Source of the DNA: Paenibacillus sp. FSL R5-0623
GTDB taxonomy: Bacteria; Bacillota; Bacilli; Paenibacillales; Paenibacillaceae
DNA: 64,000 bases
Direction: 5' to 3'
Assembly: GCF_037974265.1 (NCBI RefSeq)
Contig: NZ_CP150233.1
Span: forward strand, 3,038,001 to 3,102,000
A model generated the notes under the pieces. The model made no database searches. It worked only from the letters and a program-made list of their open reading frames with translations, and had not been told where the DNA came from. Below, piece by piece: positions 35,068 to 42,248 of this stretch. Positions within the stretch are counted from its first letter, which is position 1; each line of letters opens with the position of its first letter. A program made the translations under genes and the position numbers.

Positions 35068-36549
35068 ATGAAGGCTGATTCTGCACAGAATCAACAAGAA
35101 ACACAGCAATACAAGGTATTTCCGATTTTGTTCGCGATGCTGCTGAGCGGCTTTATTGGTCTGTTTGGAGAAACGGCATTAAACGTGGCATTGACGCCAC
35201 TTATGGCTCTACTGGAAGTAGGTCCTACAACGATTCAATGGTTAACTACAGGTTACTTGCTTGTGTTGGGAATCCTGGTACCGGTATCCGGTATGCTGCT
35301 GCAGTGGTTTACCACAAGACAGCTGTTTACAACATCTTTGATTTTCTCGATTGCAGGAACATTTGTTGCTGCACTTGCACCTAGCTTCGAAATTCTGTTG
35401 GTGGCACGGGTGCTACAGGCGATAGGTACAGCGCTGTTATTGCCACTGATGTTTAACACGATATTGGTTATTTTCCCGATTGAAAAACGTGGTGCTGCCA
35501 TGGGATTAATCGGTTTGGTTATCATGTTCGCACCAGCGAGTGGTCCGAGTATCTCTGGTCTGATCTTGGCTAATCTGAGCTGGCACTGGATCTTCTGGAT
35601 CTCCTTGCCGTTCTTCCTGATCTCACTGGTATGCGGCTTGTTGTTCTTGCCGAATATTTCGAAATTGACCAAGCCCAAAATTGATGTACTCTCCATTATT
35701 CTATCTACAGTTGGATTTGGTGGTATCGTATACGGCTTCAGTAGTGCAGGAGGACATGGAGAATCTGGCGGTGGCTGGACAAGTCCAGTTGTTATCTCGA
35801 CAATCGTCATTGGCGCACTGTCCTTGTTGTTATTCAGCATCCGTCAGTTGAGAATGAAGCAGCCGATGATGGATCTGCGAGCGTTCAAATATCCGATGTT
35901 TACGATTGGTTTGATCCTGATTTTCATCTGTATGATGATGATGCTGTCATCCATGCTGATTCTGCCGATGTATCTGCAACAAGGTATGGCCGTTACAGCG
36001 CTAACCGCTGGACTGGTTCTATTGCCAGGTAGTTTGCTGAATGGTCTACTGTCTCCGGTTATGGGTCGACTGTTCGACAAGTTCGGTCCGAAGTGGCTTG
36101 TAATCATTGGTCTGGTTATCGTAACGGTTGTACTCTTCATGTACACTGGCATTACACCAACAACGACACTGGCCAAAATTATTACGCTGCATGTGTTCAT
36201 GATGGTCGGAATTTCGATGATTATGATGCCTGCACAGACGAATGGTCTGAACCAATTGCCACGTGAGTATTATCCTCACGGTACTGCCATCATGAATACG
36301 TTACAGCAGGTATCCGGAGCAATCGGTACCGCTGTTGCCGTAAGTATACTGAGCGCAGGACAATCCCGCTTTCTCAGTGGAGTGGCGAATCCGGAAAGTC
36401 CGGAAAATCAACTGGCAGGTTTCACGTCAGGTGTACAGAATGCGTTTGTATTCGCATTAGTTCTGTCGATTATCGGTCTGATTACTTCACTCTTTGTGAA
36501 ACGGGTCAAAGTAGGATCAACGCCGGGACAACAAGGTCCTATGCATTAA
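35068..36549 (+). CDS. DHA2-family MFS multidrug exporter, LmrB-like
   Basis: 493 aa from ATG 35068 (GTGGAGG at 5 nt); GTG 35056 behind GAGGAGG is an equal alternative adding 4 residues. Fourteen hydrophobic helices, the DHA2 N-terminal signature ALNVALTPLMALL and GRVLQAIG-like segment ARVLQAIGTALLLPL, and a loop-rich C-terminus. Exports antibiotics or other amphiphiles using the proton gradient. Forms an operon with the LmrA-like repressor. Confidence 0.9.
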   Translation: MKADSAQNQQETQQYKVFPILFAMLLSGFIGLFGETALNVALTPLMALLEVGPTTIQWLTTGYLLVLGILVPVSGMLLQWFTTRQLFTTSLIFSIAGTFVAALAPSFEILLVARVLQAIGTALLLPLMFNTILVIFPIEKRGAAMGLIGLVIMFAPASGPSISGLILANLSWHWIFWISLPFFLISLVCGLLFLPNISKLTKPKIDVLSIILSTVGFGGIVYGFSSAGGHGESGGGWTSPVVISTIVIGALSLLLFSIRQLRMKQPMMDLRAFKYPMFTIGLILIFICMMMMLSSMLILPMYLQQGMAVTALTAGLVLLPGSLLNGLLSPVMGRLFDKFGPKWLVIIGLVIVTVVLFMYTGITPTTTLAKIITLHVFMMVGISMIMMPAQTNGLNQLPREYYPHGTAIMNTLQQVSGAIGTAVAVSILSAGQSRFLSGVANPESPENQLAGFTSGVQNAFVFALVLSIIGLITSLFVKRVKVGSTPGQQGPMH

Positions 36550-36586
36550 TCCATTAACTAACAATAATAATTTGATATTGTATAAG

Positions 36587-36628
36587 AGCGATGTGTCCCT
36601 TAACTTTAAGGACGCATCGCTTTTTTTG
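36587..36628 (+). terminator. Terminator after the LmrB-like gene
   Basis: AGCGATGTGTCC / GGACGCATCGCT stem (one G-U), then seven T. Confidence 0.88.
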
Positions 36629-36754
36629 TATTTATTCATCCTGCGGTTCTACTGTTCTGTAACACTTGCTATGCTGATATACTCGCTTCTCGCCAGTCTG
36701 CGACATCATCTAGGCATGAGTTTCATATTAATAATCAAGGAACAGCTCCCAGCA

Positions 36755-36818
36755 CAAATGTTTTACAACTGTCGATACGTCACGGATTGTTCAAGCAGAG
36801 GAAGAAAACGAAGAATAA
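36755..36818 (+). pseudogene. Probable 3' remnant of a third lipase copy
   Basis: Just before the first lipase, a short frame ends DTSRIVQAEEENEE-stop. The intact second lipase ends with DTG...SAQEEDEE-stop, and the DNA around both stops (GGAAGAA.ACGAAGAATAAG) is nearly identical. The upstream part no longer aligns, so this appears to be a decayed tail left by deletion of a tandem copy. Confidence 0.5.
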
Positions 36819-36845
36819 GCTCTCATGGGGAAAGGAGTTGTACAG

Positions 36846-37673
36846 ATGGGTATAGCTTATAAAACAACTGTTTTTAACAGCAAAACGGCCATATTCCTGG
36901 CCGCAATGAGCTATCAGACGTACCCGTTATTTTTTGAGGGAAAGCTGGTCTTACCGAAAGGATTTAAGCTTCGATCTACGATTCGCGCTTCTGCCGACGT
37001 CGAGAATCCTACGGAACTTGTATTCGGATTTATTGCCGAGTCACGGGATCAAATCGTTGTTGCGTTTAGAGGGTACGCTTCGTATCCGGCGGACCTTCTT
37101 GCTTCGTATGATATCTTTCAGATCGCGTATCCTTTCGTCCAAAACGGAGGGAAAACCTCGCGTGGCTTTACATGCTTGTATCGCTCAACCCGAAACGACT
37201 TGATCCGTGAATTAAAAAAGTTCTCGACAGCTAAAAGGCTGTATATTACCGGCCACAACTACGGCGGAGCTTTGGCCACGCTTGCCGCTTTGGATATTTC
37301 GGTAAACACCGGGTTTAAACATCCGTTCGTTTATACGTACGGCAGTCCGCGCATCGGAGATCCCAAATTCGTTTCCCGCTTTAACAGTACAGTTAAACAC
37401 AGTGCGCGAATCGTCAACATTCATGACACTTTCCCGACGTTCCCGGCCCGCAGGTATCCGCCTCCCTTTACAAAGAGAGGGATTACTTATCAGCATGTAA
37501 AAACGAAGGTACCCATCTCTTTTCAACTGAACAATGTGTCGCGCAACGACTCGATTGCTTGCTATTTTAACAAGCTCAGCCAAAAGAATCTCGAATTTGC
37601 CAAAGCGCTATGCCACAAAAACCCGGGCTTCTGTCCCGATACCGGTATGTGCTTTCCGTATCAGGGATGCTAG
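36846..37673 (+). CDS. Class 3 lipase-like protein lacking the catalytic serine
   Basis: 275 aa, ATG behind AAAGGAG. Clearly paralogous to the next gene (shared IFQIAYPFV, GFTC-Y, FKHP-VYTYGSPR, NPGFCPDTG). The nucleophile elbow reads GHNYGG: residue 138 is Asn where the paralog has Ser134 in GHSLGG. The N-terminal oxyanion segment is also changed (FRGYAS instead of YRGTRT). It is therefore probably not a hydrolase; it may bind lipid or partner the active copy. No signal peptide; Cys-rich C-terminus. Frame is intact, so it is not an obvious pseudogene. Confidence 0.85.
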   Translation: MGIAYKTTVFNSKTAIFLAAMSYQTYPLFFEGKLVLPKGFKLRSTIRASADVENPTELVFGFIAESRDQIVVAFRGYASYPADLLASYDIFQIAYPFVQNGGKTSRGFTCLYRSTRNDLIRELKKFSTAKRLYITGHNYGGALATLAALDISVNTGFKHPFVYTYGSPRIGDPKFVSRFNSTVKHSARIVNIHDTFPTFPARRYPPPFTKRGITYQHVKTKVPISFQLNNVSRNDSIACYFNKLSQKNLEFAKALCHKNPGFCPDTGMCFPYQGC

Positions 37674-37710
37674 AGTTTGAAGCCTTGAAATATAAGGAGG
37701 AGCTACATTT

Positions 37711-38556
37711 ATGGAACTTCCAGGCAAGTACAGTAGCGAGGATGCGATTTTGCTTGCGGCAATGCTCAATCAGGCGTACCGACTTTTTGAGAAGGAAAAG
37801 GTTATTCTGCCACAAGGCTATACTCTTCGATTCAACATTCTCGCACTGGCCGGTGTCGAGGAGCCCGAACTAGAAGTATTCGGCTTCATCGCGGAGTCGA
37901 AAGACAAGGTTGTGATTATTTATAGAGGAACCCGAACCTTTAAGGACAATGAGTCAGATCAAGACCTTTTTCAGATTCCGTATCCTTTTGTCAGAAATGT
38001 TGGAAAGACTCATCGCGGATTTACATGTATTTACCAATCAGCAAGAGAAAAAATGATCGAGGAATTGAACAAGCTTTCTACGAACAAACGACTGTTTGTT
38101 GCAGGCCACAGCTTGGGAGGAGCTTTAGCCGTATTGACTGCTTTGGATATTGCGGTGAACACCAGGTTTAAACATCCGGTCGTGTATACATATGGCAGCC
38201 CACGTGTCGCAGACCCGGAATTTGCATCCTCTTTCAACGAAACGGTAAAAAACAGTTTTCGTATAGTGAATGTGCACGACATCATTCCGACTTTGCCAGC
38301 TAAGACCTATCCGCCTCCACTTACAAAGAACGGACTATTTTATCGGCATGTGAATACAAAGGTTCCGCTCTCGTTCCAGCTGAACAGTTTGCCCGTTCGC
38401 AATCATGAGATTGTCTGTTATTTCAAATTCCTCAGCCGGCAGAATCCTGGTTATACCGAGGCGTTATGTACGGATAACCCGGGGTTTTGTCCTGATACGG
38501 GATTATGTGTTCCATTTATAGGGATATGCAGTGCGCAGGAAGAAGACGAAGAATAA
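37711..38556 (+). CDS. Class 3 (fungal-type) lipase
   Basis: 281 aa, ATG behind AAGGAGG, 37 bp after the inactive paralog. alpha/beta-hydrolase fold: oxyanion segment IIYRGTRT, nucleophile S134 in GHSLGG, an Asp around NVHDIIP and a C-terminal His in YRHVNTKV as catalytic candidates. Ends with a conserved NPGFCPDTGLC and an acidic tail EEDEE. No signal peptide, so cytoplasmic or exported by another route. Hydrolyses acylglycerol or related esters by family knowledge. Confidence 0.9.
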   Translation: MELPGKYSSEDAILLAAMLNQAYRLFEKEKVILPQGYTLRFNILALAGVEEPELEVFGFIAESKDKVVIIYRGTRTFKDNESDQDLFQIPYPFVRNVGKTHRGFTCIYQSAREKMIEELNKLSTNKRLFVAGHSLGGALAVLTALDIAVNTRFKHPVVYTYGSPRVADPEFASSFNETVKNSFRIVNVHDIIPTLPAKTYPPPLTKNGLFYRHVNTKVPLSFQLNSLPVRNHEIVCYFKFLSRQNPGYTEALCTDNPGFCPDTGLCVPFIGICSAQEEDEE

Positions 38557-38561
38557 GTCCA

Positions 38562-38600
38562 AAACCCCAAAGATATTGGAGACTCTTTGGGGTTTCTTTC
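38562..38600. terminator. Terminator after the lipase pair
   Basis: AAACCCCAAAG / CTTTGGGGTTT stem, T-rich tail, A-rich left flank; convergent gene follows. Confidence 0.85.
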
Positions 38601-38636
38601 TTGATATAGAGCAGTTGTACTTTAATTGGGTGTAAG

Positions 38637-39614
38637 TTACTTCTTCACCAGGGCCAATATCTCATCCGCAACGAGGTCAGGGCGATATTGATGGATGTAA
38701 TGGTCGGTATCTTTAATGGTTACCTGTTTCGAATCATCTGACCAAGATTTGAATTCTACTTGCGTTTTATCCCATTCGGGCTCACTTGCACCAAAGTAAT
38801 CAGCCGTCAGTATGGTGAGGGGAAACGGTAACTTTTGCTTGTGATCTACAACCACTTTGCCATTTTCAGCTATTTCACGTAATTCATCCAACGTGTTAGC
38901 ATTACCATAGTTGTACAACAGCGCAGTTGTATCCAATTTTTTTAGAACGTCGGGTACAAGTTTCAATTCATTACGATTGGCATTGGAAGTTTCGACAACC
39001 AAGTCAGATTGCATCGAGAGGCGGAATAGTCCGGTTTGGATACGTAATTTATTCGCAAAACCACCAATTGTGTCTGCCAAAGAGTCATCGTCATTCGAAT
39101 AATATTCGGGACTTCCGCCATCAATCATGACGATGCCTTTCACGAGATCCGGGTATTTTTGTGCAAAACGGATGGTCTCCAGGGAGCCGAGCGAATGTCC
39201 AACTAATACATAAGGCGGCTTCTGTCCAGATACCTGCAACAACTCGTGTAATTCTTCAGCTACGGTATCGACATCACGTTTCTTATCGGTCTGATCACTA
39301 TATCCATAGCCAAATCGATCATATACAGCGAATTTTGTGTTGGGAGCAAGCTTTTCATATAATGGATAATAATCTACATAGGGATTAGCAGTACCCCAGC
39401 CGGAGGCGAGCACGACTGTTACATCGCCTTCTCCACCAGTATATAGATGCATATTGTCTCCATGGACTTTGTAGAGCTTTCCAGGGGGTACGAGTATTTT
39501 GGCATCCTGCCTTAAACCCACTTGTTGGTAGATCACGCCAGTACCCAGAAGCAACAGAACTATTGCCAGGTCAAATATCAAAAACTTAACTAATCTTTTG
39601 CGCCATTTCTTCAT
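38637..39614 (-). CDS. Membrane-anchored alpha/beta hydrolase
   Basis: 325 aa. One N-terminal membrane segment (about 9-29, uncleaved by appearance) then an external alpha/beta-hydrolase domain: oxyanion SGWGTANP, nucleophile S141 in GHSLGS, acid near LTADYFGASE, and H in the terminal TDHYIHQYRPD. Substrate unknown. Single gene. Confidence 0.88.
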   Translation of the reverse strand: MKKWRKRLVKFLIFDLAIVLLLLGTGVIYQQVGLRQDAKILVPPGKLYKVHGDNMHLYTGGEGDVTVVLASGWGTANPYVDYYPLYEKLAPNTKFAVYDRFGYGYSDQTDKKRDVDTVAEELHELLQVSGQKPPYVLVGHSLGSLETIRFAQKYPDLVKGIVMIDGGSPEYYSNDDDSLADTIGGFANKLRIQTGLFRLSMQSDLVVETSNANRNELKLVPDVLKKLDTTALLYNYGNANTLDELREIAENGKVVVDHKQKLPFPLTILTADYFGASEPEWDKTQVEFKSWSDDSKQVTIKDTDHYIHQYRPDLVADEILALVKK

Positions 39615-39814
39615 GTTCTCTCACATACTCTCCATGTATTTTCTCTATCATATATGCCTAATCTTATACGAGAGAAAACAGAGTCTTAATTCTATCTTAA
39701 TTAACCGAAAATTGTATATCAACGGCCAATGAATTAAGATATAGCTACGATATAAGTTGATATTATCCAAAAGTTGAACCATAGATTGATTATATAGAAC
39801 AGAAGGTATGTATA

Positions 39815-40792
39815 ATGACAAAATACGAAAATCAGCTTCCGACATCAGCCGGCATGGACTTCAAATCCCTGATCAGTATATTGAGAGATTCCATGCGTGG
39901 CAATGTAGAGCGGAGGCCATCGGGCATGATGCCTATGGAGATATGTGAACCTGCTGAAACCATGAACGCATCCGACAATCCACAGGTTACATGGTTCGGC
40001 CATTCGGCTTTTTTACTTGAAATTGAAGGTCACAGGTTGCTGTTCGATCCAATGTTGGGCAATCGTCCATCCCCCGTATCCTGGGTAGGTACCAAACGTT
40101 ATAGCACGAATCTACCGATTCAACCGGAGGATTTCCCGGAGCTTGACGCAATCATTATATCGCATGACCATTATGATCATCTGGACTATGACTCCATTCG
40201 TAGATTGAAGGACAAAACAAAGCGATTTATCGTGCCACTTGGTGTACGTCGTCGACTGATTCAACTGGGTGTACCTTCAGAGCAGATTACCGAGCATAAC
40301 TGGTGGGATGAGTTATCATTCAAAGGTTTAACATTCGCTTGTACACCAGCACGACATTTCTCAGGCAGAGGATTATTCGATCGTAATTCTACCTTATGGT
40401 GTTCATGGGTTATCGCTGGACAACATACAAAGGTATTCTTTAGTGGTGACAGCGGATACGGTCCTCATTTCAAGGAAATTGGCAGTAAATACGGTCCATT
40501 TGACCTCACCATGATGGAATGTGGGCAATATGACGAGCGGTGGTCCAACATTCACATGATGCCGGAAGAGACGGTGCAAGCCCATTTGGATGTAGGGGGT
40601 AAGTTGCTTATCCCGATTCATTGGGCCGCATTTACGCTGGCCTATCATGCCTGGAATGAACCGGTTGAACGAATTACGAAGGCCGCACATGCTATGAATG
40701 TGAAGATTGCAACACCCAAGATTGGCGAGAAGGTTGTGCTTCATACGGAGCATTACCCTACACATCCATGGTGGAGACCAGAATTAGGATAA
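39815..40792 (+). CDS. Metallo-beta-lactamase-fold hydrolase, NAPE-PLD/UlaG-like
   Basis: 325 aa, ATG behind AGAAGGTAT. The metal motif is HDHYDHLD at about residues 111-118, with further ligands in TPARHFSGRG, SGDSGYG and a late IHWAAF. The segment VTWFGHSAFLLEIEG and the overall length match the NAPE-hydrolysing phospholipase D-like group, which in bacteria act as phosphodiesterases or lactonases. Substrate not assignable. Cytoplasmic. Confidence 0.88.
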   Translation: MTKYENQLPTSAGMDFKSLISILRDSMRGNVERRPSGMMPMEICEPAETMNASDNPQVTWFGHSAFLLEIEGHRLLFDPMLGNRPSPVSWVGTKRYSTNLPIQPEDFPELDAIIISHDHYDHLDYDSIRRLKDKTKRFIVPLGVRRRLIQLGVPSEQITEHNWWDELSFKGLTFACTPARHFSGRGLFDRNSTLWCSWVIAGQHTKVFFSGDSGYGPHFKEIGSKYGPFDLTMMECGQYDERWSNIHMMPEETVQAHLDVGGKLLIPIHWAAFTLAYHAWNEPVERITKAAHAMNVKIATPKIGEKVVLHTEHYPTHPWWRPELG

Positions 40793-40796
40793 AAGT

Positions 40797-40834
40797 AAAA
40801 GCGTTCAGCTCATCGAATGAGTGGACGCTTTTTC
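40797..40834. terminator. Terminator between MBL hydrolase and LysE genes
   Basis: AAAAGCGT / ACGCTTTTT with an inner CTCAT/ATGAG hairpin; works on both strands. Confidence 0.8.
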
Positions 40835-40843
40835 TGTTGCATT

Positions 40844-41425
40844 TTACATCAGGATCGATAGTGCGCTGTATATTAACAACATACCCATGACGATATTAAC
40901 AGGCCGCTCGTACCTTAATAGAAAGCTCTGAAATAACATGCCGCCAAACGCCCAGGTCATATTGGCACTAATACCGATGAAGGTGAGCAGTAAGGAAAAT
41001 ACAATTAAATGGACATGGGACTGTCCTAGAGGCAGAACAAAAACGGATATGGCCGTAAGCCCATACAAAATGACTTTGGGATTGATGAATTGCAGGGTGA
41101 ACCCAAATAGAAATGAATAATGATTGACCTTGTTGTCTTGCGAATCTGCAGGTTTACTTCGCATGACTTTGAGCGCCAGATAGAGCATATACACACACCC
41201 TAACACGTTCAATACGGGGGCGATCCTGGGAATATATTGATGAAGAATAAGGTTGAAATAACTGGACAGAAACATAATAAGCAGGCAGCCGGCTGCAACT
41301 CCACTAATAAACGGAAGGGTCTTGCGGAACCCCTGATTTCTGGCATGCGTCATGGAAATGATATTGTTGGGTCCGGGTGTAAATGAAGCGATGATTGCAT
41401 AGGTCACTAAAGGTATAATGTTCAT
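40844..41425 (-). CDS. LysE/RhtB-family amino-acid exporter
   Basis: 193 aa, six hydrophobic helices. N-terminal ASFTPGPNNIISM is the LysE/RhtB signature, followed by the FISGVAAGC loop. Exports amino acids or homoserine-like compounds. Divergent from an XRE-cupin regulator across 131 bp containing a perfect palindrome, so probably induced through that regulator. Confidence 0.9.
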   Translation of the reverse strand: MNIIPLVTYAIIASFTPGPNNIISMTHARNQGFRKTLPFISGVAAGCLLIMFLSSYFNLILHQYIPRIAPVLNVLGCVYMLYLALKVMRSKPADSQDNKVNHYSFLFGFTLQFINPKVILYGLTAISVFVLPLGQSHVHLIVFSLLLTFIGISANMTWAFGGMLFQSFLLRYERPVNIVMGMLLIYSALSILM

Positions 41426-41470
41426 GATTCCTCCACGTTTTCTTGGTTGTATGATATAATGACCTGAAAT

Positions 41471-41521
41471 GTACGTTATAACGTACGGTCTTTATTATTG
41501 TACAATATGTACGTTATATAG
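41471..41521. promoter_or_regulatory. Palindromic operator between lysE-type and XRE-cupin genes
   Basis: A perfect 16-bp palindrome GTACGTTATAACGTAC (41471-41486) and a second copy of its half, TGTACGTTATA (41508-41518), plus TTGTACAA-like sequence between. Repeated half-sites are typical of an autoregulated divergent promoter. Confidence 0.72.
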
Positions 41522-41556
41522 CACAACACACAAATATAAAATGAGGAGGATGGATT

Positions 41557-42111
41557 TTGAAAAACATTAATAGTATTCTTGCTCAGAACCTGAAACAGCT
41601 TAGGGAACAAAGAAAACTCAGCCTGGACAAGGTCGCCGAAATGTCTGGTATTAGCAAGACCATGCTTGGTCAGATTGAACGTGGTGAATCCAATCCATCG
41701 ATTGCAACCGTATGGAAGATTGCTAATGGCCTGAAAACCTCCTTTACTGCTTTGATTCACGAGCCGAAGTCAGATACTACCGTTGTAACGGGGGATGATA
41801 TTCAAGTATTGATGGAAGACGAGGGCAGGATTCGAATATATCCGCATTTTCCTTTTGAAGAAGGACGTCGCTTTGAAATGTACATGATGGATATGGATAT
41901 GGAATCTTCTTTAAGTGCTGAGCCGCATATCGAAGGAACTGAAGAATTTATTACGGTCTTTGAAGGAGAAGTTACGATTCGGGTAGGGACGGAAGAATAT
42001 AGGGTGAGCCAAGGGGAGTCGATCCGTTTCCGAGCAGACAAGCCCCATGCCTATATTAACTCCGGTGCTAAGTCGAACAGATTGAACATGGTTATTCATT
42101 ATTCAAAGTGA
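41557..42111 (+). CDS. XRE-family regulator with C-terminal cupin domain
   Basis: 184 aa from TTG 41557 behind GAGGAGG. HTH_3 (about 6-62; MSGISKTMLGQIERGESNPS) and a cupin (about 105-180; EGTEEFITVFEGEVTI, SIRFRADKPHAYIN) for ligand binding. This architecture is common for repressors beside small exporters. Probably senses the substrate of the divergent LysE-type carrier and binds the palindrome between them. Confidence 0.92.
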   Translation: MKNINSILAQNLKQLREQRKLSLDKVAEMSGISKTMLGQIERGESNPSIATVWKIANGLKTSFTALIHEPKSDTTVVTGDDIQVLMEDEGRIRIYPHFPFEEGRRFEMYMMDMDMESSLSAEPHIEGTEEFITVFEGEVTIRVGTEEYRVSQGESIRFRADKPHAYINSGAKSNRLNMVIHYSK

Positions 42112-42112
42112 C

Positions 42113-42200
42113 AATAAAGCAGCCTGATGTAATGAACTGCAACTCCCTTGTTAGTCGTGTCTCACAAAGGGTTCGGTTCAAAACATTGGCTGCTTTATTG
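42113..42200. terminator. Large inverted repeat between convergent genes
   Basis: AATAAAGCAGCC (42113-42124) and GGCTGCTTTATT (42189-42200) are perfect 12-bp arms around a 64-nt loop with internal pairing. No long T-run; it may still end both converging transcripts. Confidence 0.5.
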
Positions 42201-42248
42201 ATGTGTCACTATGATGGAGCTCAACTGCTTGCGATAGGGGACGCTAAG

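Noticed and set aside
36572..36862. 96-codon frame between the LmrB-like gene and the first lipase
   Set aside because: It starts inside a terminator and has no ribosome site or coding pattern; the lipase-tail remnant lies in another frame.
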